A stretch of DNA of 29,414 nt from the NCBI GenBank assembly GCA_003343885.1, contig QAKH01000008.1, positions 1 through 29,414 on the forward strand, in the 5' to 3' direction. Below, one piece after another: positions 24,619 to 29,414 of the stretch. The stretch is from Clostridiales bacterium. GTDB taxonomy: Bacteria > Bacillota > Clostridia > Oscillospirales > CAG-382. The notes below the pieces were generated by a model. That model searched no databases and had not been told where the DNA came from. It worked only from the letters and a program-made list of their open reading frames with translations. The first letter of the stretch is position 1, and each line of letters starts with the position of its first letter. The translations under genes were made by a program, and so were the position numbers.

Positions 24619-24668
24619 ATAAAAATAAAAAATAATCAAAAACAACAAAAGCATAAAGGAGAATTGTT

Positions 24669-26765
24669 ATGAAGACTGTATCTGATTATTTCGGAAGCCT
24701 GGTATTCGACGACAGGGTTATGAAAGCGACCTTATCTGCTAAGGTGTATCAGTCACTCAAGAAAACCATTGACGAAGGAGCACAGCTTGATATCAGCGTT
24801 GCCAACGCCGTTGCGACGGCAATGAAGGACTGGGCGGTTGCTCACGGAGCTACTCATTACACGCATTGGTTCCAGCCGTTAACCGGAATTACCGCTGAAA
24901 AGCACGACAGCTTTATTTCACCCTCTCCCGACGGCGGAGTAATCATGGAATTCTCCGGCAAAGAGCTTATCAAGGGTGAGCCGGACGCTTCCTCCTTCCC
25001 TTCCGGCGGACTGAGAGCTACTTTTGAGGCAAGAGGATACACGGCATGGGATCCTACCTCCTACGCCTTTATTAAAGGAAAGACTCTTTGCATACCGACA
25101 GCGTTTTGCTCATACGGCGGCGAGGCGCTTGACAAAAAGACACCTCTGCTGCGTTCAATGGAAGCGCTTAACAAGCAGGCGCTGCGTATTCTTCATCTTT
25201 TTGGTAACAACAGCGTGAAATGTGTTCGCACCTCTGTCGGACCTGAGCAGGAATACTTCCTTATAACAAAGGAAATGTACGACAAACGCCCGGATATCCG
25301 CTTCACGGGACGTACCCTTTTCGGTGTTAAGCCGCCGAAAGGACAGGAAATGGACGATCACTATTTCGGCGTTATCAAGCCTAAAGTTGCCGAGTTTATG
25401 GAGGACCTCAACGACGAGCTGTGGAAGCTTGGCATACTTGCAAAAACCGAACATAACGAGGTCGCTCCGGCACAGCATGAGCTTGCTCCGATTTACACCA
25501 CGACCAACATTGCTACCGACCACAACCAGCTTACTATGGAAATAATGCAGAAGGTAGCGTTAAAGCACGGACTTGTGTGCCTGCTTCATGAAAAGCCGTT
25601 TGCCGGTGTAAACGGAAGCGGAAAGCACAACAACTGGTCTATGGCTACGGACGCAGGAGTAAATCTTCTCTCCCCCGGCGAAACGCCGTATGAAAACGCT
25701 CAGTTCTTGGTATTCCTTTGCGCTGTAATCAAGGCGGTTGACGATTATCAGGATCTGCTTCGCATATCTGTCGCCACTGCCGGCAACGATCACCGTCTTG
25801 GTGCTAACGAGGCTCCTCCCGCGGTTGTATCTATATTCCTCGGCGACGAGCTTACCGCAGTTCTTGAAGCCATCGAAAACAACACGCCTTATGTCGGCGC
25901 TGAAAAGACGCAGATGAAGTTAGGAGTAGACGTTCTTCCTAAATTCAGCCGTGACACCACCGACCGTAACCGTACTTCTCCGTTCGCTTTCACCGGAAAC
26001 AAGTTTGAGTTCAGAATGCTCGGTTCTTCAAACAGCATAGCGTGCGCCAACATAATGCTTAACAGCGCAGTTGCCGAAAGCCTTAAGCTCTTCGCCGATG
26101 AGCTTGAAAAATCCGCAAACTTTGACGCCGACCTTCAGTCTCTTATCCGCAAGACTATCAAGGACCACAAGCGTATAATCTTCAACGGAAACGGATACGA
26201 CGACAGCTGGATAAAGGAAGCAACCGAAAAGAGAGGTTTGCTCAATTACCGCACAACTCCGGACTGTATTCCTCACCTGCTTGACAAGAAAAACGTTGAC
26301 ATGTTAACGTCACACAAAGTATTTTCAGAAGTCGAGCTTAAGTCAAGATATGAAATCACCCTCGAAAATTACTGCAAGACGGTTATTATTGAAGCAAACA
26401 CCATGGTATCCATGGCAAGAACACAGATTGCTCCCGCAATAGAAAAGTACATAAACGATTTAGCAAAGACGGCGTCATTAAAGAAGTCGTTAAGTCCTGA
26501 TATATCCTGTGGTTTTGAAACGGGAGTTATAACTAAGCTCTCAGGTCTTGTTGATACTATATCCGCAAAAACGGAAGAGCTTGACAGAAAAATTGCTGAA
26601 GTTCAGAATATCGGCGAAATCGGAGCACAGGCGGACGCTGTCAGAGACAGTATCCTCACCAACATGAGTGAACTTCGTCTTGCGTGCGATGAGGCGGAAA
26701 CTGTAACCACCAAAGAGTACTGGCCTTTCCCGACATACGGTGATCTTCTCTTCAGCGTGAAATAA
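24669..26765 (+). CDS. glnN: Glutamine synthetase type III
   Basis: The enzyme makes glutamine from glutamate, ammonium and ATP. The 698-residue length is that of the large GSIII class, far longer than GSI. Class features include THWFQPLTGITAEKHDSF near the N-terminus, the metal-site strand VGPEQEYFLI, the stretch AKTEHNEVAPAQHELAPIYT, GVNGSGKHNNWSM with the ATP/glutamate loop, and RTSPFAFTGNKFEFRMLGSS. The ATG has AAAGGAG 7 nt upstream. It starts about 50 nt after leader terminator 2 and is followed after 21 nt by the ammonium transporter, so import and assimilation are co-expressed. Regulation probably occurs by transcript antitermination in the leader. Confidence 0.96.
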   Translation: MKTVSDYFGSLVFDDRVMKATLSAKVYQSLKKTIDEGAQLDISVANAVATAMKDWAVAHGATHYTHWFQPLTGITAEKHDSFISPSPDGGVIMEFSGKELIKGEPDASSFPSGGLRATFEARGYTAWDPTSYAFIKGKTLCIPTAFCSYGGEALDKKTPLLRSMEALNKQALRILHLFGNNSVKCVRTSVGPEQEYFLITKEMYDKRPDIRFTGRTLFGVKPPKGQEMDDHYFGVIKPKVAEFMEDLNDELWKLGILAKTEHNEVAPAQHELAPIYTTTNIATDHNQLTMEIMQKVALKHGLVCLLHEKPFAGVNGSGKHNNWSMATDAGVNLLSPGETPYENAQFLVFLCAVIKAVDDYQDLLRISVATAGNDHRLGANEAPPAVVSIFLGDELTAVLEAIENNTPYVGAEKTQMKLGVDVLPKFSRDTTDRNRTSPFAFTGNKFEFRMLGSSNSIACANIMLNSAVAESLKLFADELEKSANFDADLQSLIRKTIKDHKRIIFNGNGYDDSWIKEATEKRGLLNYRTTPDCIPHLLDKKNVDMLTSHKVFSEVELKSRYEITLENYCKTVIIEANTMVSMARTQIAPAIEKYINDLAKTASLKKSLSPDISCGFETGVITKLSGLVDTISAKTEELDRKIAEVQNIGEIGAQADAVRDSILTNMSELRLACDEAETVTTKEYWPFPTYGDLLFSVK

Positions 26766-26786
26766 ACATCAAGGAGGAACATTATT

Positions 26787-28505
26787 ATGCTTATGGACAC
26801 TTTATGGGTATTTTTAGCCGCTATACTCGTATTTTTCATGAATCTCGGGTTTGCCGCGGTTGAATCAGGATTTGCCAGATCAAAAAATACAGTCAACATT
26901 CTTTCAAAAAATTTCATTGTTTTCGCCGTGTCCTCGTTAGGTTTTCTGCTGCTGGGGTGGGGACTGATGTTCGGCGGCAATAATCCTTTCGTCGGAACTG
27001 AAAATCTGTGGATTTTGGGAAAATCCGATTTGTCCGCCTATGACGCGACTCTGACAGAGAACGTGCCGTTTTGGGGAAAGTTCTTCTTCCAGCTTGTTTT
27101 CTGCGGGACTGCCGCAACCATTGTTTCGGGCGCGGTTGCGGAAAGGGTTAAATATGTGTCGTTTATTGTTTTTTCATTTGTACTGACTCTTGTAATTTAT
27201 CCCATTGTAGGCCATTGGGTTTGGGGCGGCGGATGGCTGGCCGATCTTGGTTTTATGGATTTTGCGGGAGACACTGTGGTTCACTCGGTCGGAGGATGGG
27301 CGGCGCTTGCCGGGGCGATTGTGCTTGGTCCTCGTATCGGAAAATACGGAAAGGATGGCAAACCGCGCGCAATTCCCGGACATAACATGTCTTTAGCGGT
27401 AATAGGCTTATTTGTGCTGTGGCTGGGGTGGTTCGGATTTAATCCGGGATCCACAATGAGTTTTCAAAACCCCTCTGATGTCGCGCACATTTTAATGACT
27501 ACAAACACTTCCGCAGTCGCTGCAGTTTTGACGTCGACAATTACCTCATGGATTTTTATAGGGAAACCGGATCTCGGGATGACCATTAATGGATGTCTCG
27601 CGGGGCTCGTTGCAATAACAGGCGGCTGCGCTTACATAAGCATTGAAATGTCTTTGCTCATAGGAGCAATTGCCGGCATATTTGTGGTTTTTGCAGTTAT
27701 GTTTTTCGACCGCGTCGGTATCGATGATCCCGTAGGCGCCACGTCAGTACACCTGGGCTGCGGCATACTCGGCACAATTTTTGTTGGATTGTTTGCAAAA
27801 GAAGGCGTAACTACACTGTCCACGGCAAACGGCCTGTTTTACGGCGGAGGTTTCAGACTTTTAGGAATTGAAATGCTCGGAATTATTGCCGTCGGCGCGT
27901 TTGTCTTTGTTTCTTCAATAATTGTGTGGTTGGTTTTGAAAAAAACGATGGGTATTCGCGTTTCTGCGGAAGAGGAAATTGCCGGTCTTGATATAGGCGA
28001 GCACGGAAATCACGCATATCCCGATTTTGTCACGGCAATTGAAAACTTGGACTATGAGTTTAAAGAAACTGAAGTTGCAGAGCACGACTCTCACACTGTG
28101 GAAGAAAATGTTACCGCAGCAAAAGTGACTTCCGCGGACAAAAATGCTCAAAAGTTCACTAAAATTGAAATTATTTGCAAGGAGTCTCGTTTTGAAGCGC
28201 TCAAGAAAGCTATGATGGATATAGGAATTACAGGTATGACAGTTTCCCACGTTCTCGGCTGCGGTCAGCAAAAAGGCAAGCCCGAATTTTACCGCGGCGT
28301 TGAAATAGAAGCAACGCTCCTGCCGAAAATTCAGGTGGACATTGTTGTAAGCAAAGTTCCTGTAAGAACGGTCATAGAAACAGCAAAAAAAGTGTTATAT
28401 ACCGGTCATATCGGAGACGGAAAGATATTTGTCTACGACGTTGAAAACGTAGTAAAGGTCCGTACCGGAGAAGAGGGCTACGACGCATTGCAGGACGTAG
28501 AGTAA
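26787..28505 (+). CDS. Ammonium transporter with fused C-terminal PII domain
   Basis: The 572-residue protein joins an Amt channel (about 1-395, eleven membrane segments) to a complete PII/GlnB domain (about 457-572) through an acidic linker. The channel has the two pore histidines (H166 in VVHSVGG, H322 in SVHLGCG), the DDP motif (DDPVGA) and the GFNPGS turn. The PII part shows the usual start, the T-loop GCGQQKGKPEFYRGVEIE, the B-loop TGHIGDGKIFV and the C-loop VRTGEEG. Aligned with E. coli GlnB, Tyr51 is replaced by Ile (I507), so uridylylation is excluded and control by ATP/ADP/2-oxoglutarate binding is likely. AGGAGG precedes the ATG; a second ATG two codons later is also possible. The fusion tethers the sensor that normally plugs Amt. 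Confidence 0.94.
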   Translation: MLMDTLWVFLAAILVFFMNLGFAAVESGFARSKNTVNILSKNFIVFAVSSLGFLLLGWGLMFGGNNPFVGTENLWILGKSDLSAYDATLTENVPFWGKFFFQLVFCGTAATIVSGAVAERVKYVSFIVFSFVLTLVIYPIVGHWVWGGGWLADLGFMDFAGDTVVHSVGGWAALAGAIVLGPRIGKYGKDGKPRAIPGHNMSLAVIGLFVLWLGWFGFNPGSTMSFQNPSDVAHILMTTNTSAVAAVLTSTITSWIFIGKPDLGMTINGCLAGLVAITGGCAYISIEMSLLIGAIAGIFVVFAVMFFDRVGIDDPVGATSVHLGCGILGTIFVGLFAKEGVTTLSTANGLFYGGGFRLLGIEMLGIIAVGAFVFVSSIIVWLVLKKTMGIRVSAEEEIAGLDIGEHGNHAYPDFVTAIENLDYEFKETEVAEHDSHTVEENVTAAKVTSADKNAQKFTKIEIICKESRFEALKKAMMDIGITGMTVSHVLGCGQQKGKPEFYRGVEIEATLLPKIQVDIVVSKVPVRTVIETAKKVLYTGHIGDGKIFVYDVENVVKVRTGEEGYDALQDVE

Positions 28506-28531
28506 AAGCATAATATTACTTTTGGATACAA

Positions 28532-28572
28532 GTGCGCATAAGATGTGTTTTGAGAACACGTTTTATGCGCAC
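28532..28572 (+). other. Long hairpin after the nitrogen operon
   Basis: GTGCGCATAA (28532-28541) pairs with TTATGCGCAC (28563-28572), and the arms continue inward (GTGTT with AACAC). The + side is followed by A residues and not T, so it is not a standard intrinsic terminator; it may protect the 3' end of the glnN-amt transcript. Confidence 0.5.
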
Positions 28573-28603
28573 AAAAAATATTTAAAAAAATACTTAAAAC
28601 ATA

Positions 28604-28632
28604 TTGACAACATCTGTTTTATATGTTACAAT
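28604..28632 (+). promoter_or_regulatory. Promoter of the T-box leader
   Basis: TTGACA (28604-28609) and TACAAT (28627-28632) are 17 nt apart. Transcription should start near 28639, about 25 nt before the T-box stem I. Confidence 0.85.
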
Positions 28633-28659
28633 GCAACCACAAACTTAATATTTTAAACC

Positions 28660-28960
28660 GTTGAGGCGGAGATAACGGCAGTTATGCCTGTACAGAGAAC
28701 CCGTACAGCTGAGAATCGGGTGAGAAACAGATTGTCAAATGGACCGCTGAGGGAGCAGTCAAATGTATGGCTGGGCGGGGACAGCGTGTTTCCCCCGATA
28801 TGCAAAGTATTCTGCAACGTGTGGGCATACGTAAGTTGCCGGGAATATGGTAGTATTCCGACGAGCGCACGAATTTTCGGATTCGTGAATCAAGGTGGTA
28901 CCGCGGATATGTTTTATTCGTCCTTGACAGAGATATAACTCTGTCAGGGACTTTTCTTTT
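28660..28960 (+). ncRNA. T-box riboswitch, predicted Trp (TGG) specifier
   Basis: The invariant T-box AAGGTGGTACCGCG lies at 28892-28905. Stem I closes with GCGG (28666-28669) and CCGC (28744-28747); its upper stem pairs GGCAGTT (28677-28683) with GATTGTC (28730-28736), leaving the specifier loop strand AAATGGA. By analogy with known leaders (AAA-codon-A) the specifier is TGG at 28740-28742. The distal part has the AGAGA bulge and GCTGAGAAT loop with a CCCG/CGGG stem. Stem III is CACGAAT/ATTCGTG (28868-28887). The antiterminator uses AAGG against CCTT in the terminator arm. When tRNA is uncharged it should let transcription continue. The base after TGG in the T-box is T, which pairs best with a tRNA ending ACCA. 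No aminoacyl or transport gene follows within the window. Confidence 0.88.
28920..28960 (+). terminator. T-box terminator
   Basis: GTCCTTGACAGAG (28920-28932) pairs with CTCTGTCAGGGAC (28939-28951) with one wobble, followed by TTTTCTTTT. Its 5' arm is shared with the T-box antiterminator. Confidence 0.9.
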
Positions 28961-28998
28961 ATCTGAAACATTCAAAAATGTTTTTTGCGGAGGCAGTC

Positions 28999-29052
28999 AT
29001 GAAACTTTACACTAAACGATGGCGAAAGCCATATACGGAAAATTTTAATTGA
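28999..29052 (+). CDS. 17-residue ORF directly after the T-box
   Basis: The ORF ATG...TGA encodes MKLYTKRWRKPYTENFN. It has a strong ribosome binding site, GGAGG, five nt before the ATG, and is the only frame directly controlled by the T-box. It has one Trp codon, is very basic in its middle and matches nothing I recognise. It may be a real small protein, a leader peptide, or the residual start of a gene whose body was lost when the adjacent IS30 element arrived. Confidence 0.35.
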   Translation: MKLYTKRWRKPYTENFN

Positions 29053-29058
29053 CTTTTT

Positions 29059-29091
29059 CACAATCGAATATTTTAACACAATCGAATATTT
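29059..29091. repeat. 18-nt period tandem repeat beside the insertion element
   Basis: CACAATCGAATATTT occurs at 29059-29073 and 29077-29091, giving two copies at an 18-nt period. The repeat lies between the small ORF and the predicted left end of the IS30 element. Nothing else in the window resembles it. Confidence 0.6.
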
Positions 29092-29116
29092 AATTATTTT
29101 TATATTTTATATTTTG

Positions 29117-29414
29117 GCGCATTGTAAAATGAACCTGCAATAGTAAGAAAACAGAAAAAAAGTATCCATAGTGACGAAACTGTGGTAGAATTGAGATTGG
29201 ACAACAACAATTCTGAAAGGAACATCACTATGGACATTCTAAAGTATACCACAAAAGTTCGCAAAGGGCAACATCTGACTGCCGAAGAACGGCACGACAT
29301 TGAAGTTCATCTGAAAGACGGTTGGTCAACATACAAAATCGCCAAACATTTAGGTCGGTCATATAACACCGTTAAGGATGAAATCGAGCGAGGCACTGTA
29401 CTTTTGTACAACGG
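29117..29414 (+). mobile_element. Left part of an IS30-family insertion sequence
   Basis: The element is inferred from its transposase start (29230). The left end is not certain; a terminal inverted repeat probably lies within about 29115-29145, where the sequence changes from AT-rich to GCGCATTGTAAAATGAACC. The right end and the target duplication lie beyond the window, so the boundary is an estimate. Confidence 0.5.
29230..29414 (+). CDS. IS30-family transposase, N-terminal part (runs off the window)
   Basis: The first 61 codons read MDILKYTTKVRKGQHLTAEE and continue with an HTH_38-type helix-turn-helix: LTAEERHDIEVHLKDGWS, then TYKIAKHLGRSYNTVKDEIE. This LTxEER...IAxxLGRSxxTVxxEIxRG pattern is the DNA-binding head of IS30 transposases, which move the element by a DDE mechanism. 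AAAGGAA precedes the ATG at 8-nt spacing. The DDE catalytic core is outside the window, so integrity cannot be judged. Confidence 0.88.
   Translation, partial: MDILKYTTKVRKGQHLTAEERHDIEVHLKDGWSTYKIAKHLGRSYNTVKDEIERGTVLLYN

Larger units (their letters stand above)
23861..24668. other. Divergent regulatory region between the ABC and nitrogen operons
   Basis: About 800 nt without a gene. The left part carries the reverse-strand promoter of the ABC operon (24073-24101) and an inverted repeat of AATGTATGA (24035-24043 and 24079-24087). The middle (24110-24360) is AT-rich with nothing I can name. The right part is the leader of glnN: promoter, two terminators and two overlapping hexaloop hairpins, listed separately. 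Confidence 0.7.

Noticed and set aside
28532..28572. Intrinsic terminator directly after the ammonium transporter
   Set aside because: The stem is strong but is followed by A residues on the transcribed strand, so it does not meet the usual criteria.
28684..28938. An 84-codon forward ORF with an ATG near the T-box
   Set aside because: It lies entirely inside the T-box RNA, covering the specifier loop and T-box core; the RNA structure explains the sequence.

Overview
The window looks like a chromosomal segment of an anaerobic Clostridia-type Firmicute of moderate GC content. Evidence: strong AAGGAGG-type ribosome binding sites with ATG, GTG and TTG starts, a T-box leader, an S-layer-homology surface protein, type III glutamine synthetase, a ClpE-like unfoldase with a zinc finger, and the pyrH-frr-uppS-cdsA cluster. 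I cannot name the species. Nothing here looks like a phage or plasmid; the only mobile element is the start of an IS30-family insertion at the right edge.

Layout. 1-445 is a gene-free stretch of short GC-rich palindromes. 446-1807 encodes a secreted cadherin/Ig-like plus triple-SLH protein. 2052-5571 is a reverse-strand surface/polysaccharide-flavoured block: a parallel beta-helix protein, two gene remnants (a glycosyltransferase N-terminus abutting a hydrolase-like C-terminus) and UDP-GlcNAc 2-epimerase. 5982-6818 is a PhnP-like metallo-hydrolase. 7032-14114 is a reverse-strand run of mostly separate units: aldo/keto reductase, sugar-type nucleotidyltransferase, ClpE-like ATPase, PgsA, CvpA and a 2-hydroxyacid dehydrogenase. 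14510-18653 is forward: a ribokinase-type kinase with its own promoter, then pyrH, frr, uppS and cdsA behind another promoter. A bidirectional terminator separates these from a reverse-strand operon (23860-18765) of two ABC exporters, each with a PH-like N-terminal domain and a zinc ribbon, with a DUF1854 protein encoded between them.

24367-28505 is a nitrogen-assimilation operon. A consensus promoter drives a leader containing two terminators, each overlapped by a small hairpin with an AxxGxx hexaloop, as expected of ANTAR-type antitermination targets. It is followed by type III glutamine synthetase and an ammonium transporter fused to a PII domain. The PII domain lacks the tyrosine that is uridylylated in enterobacterial GlnB. 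Import, sensing and assimilation of ammonium are thus encoded together.

28604-28960 is a complete T-box riboswitch with its own promoter and a predicted TGG (Trp) specifier. The only thing directly downstream is a 17-codon ORF with a strong ribosome binding site, then an 18-nt tandem repeat and the IS30 element that leaves the window. The most unusual points are the two-stage hexaloop/terminator leader, the orphan T-box, and the ABC-DUF1854-ABC operon with its inverted-repeat promoter region.
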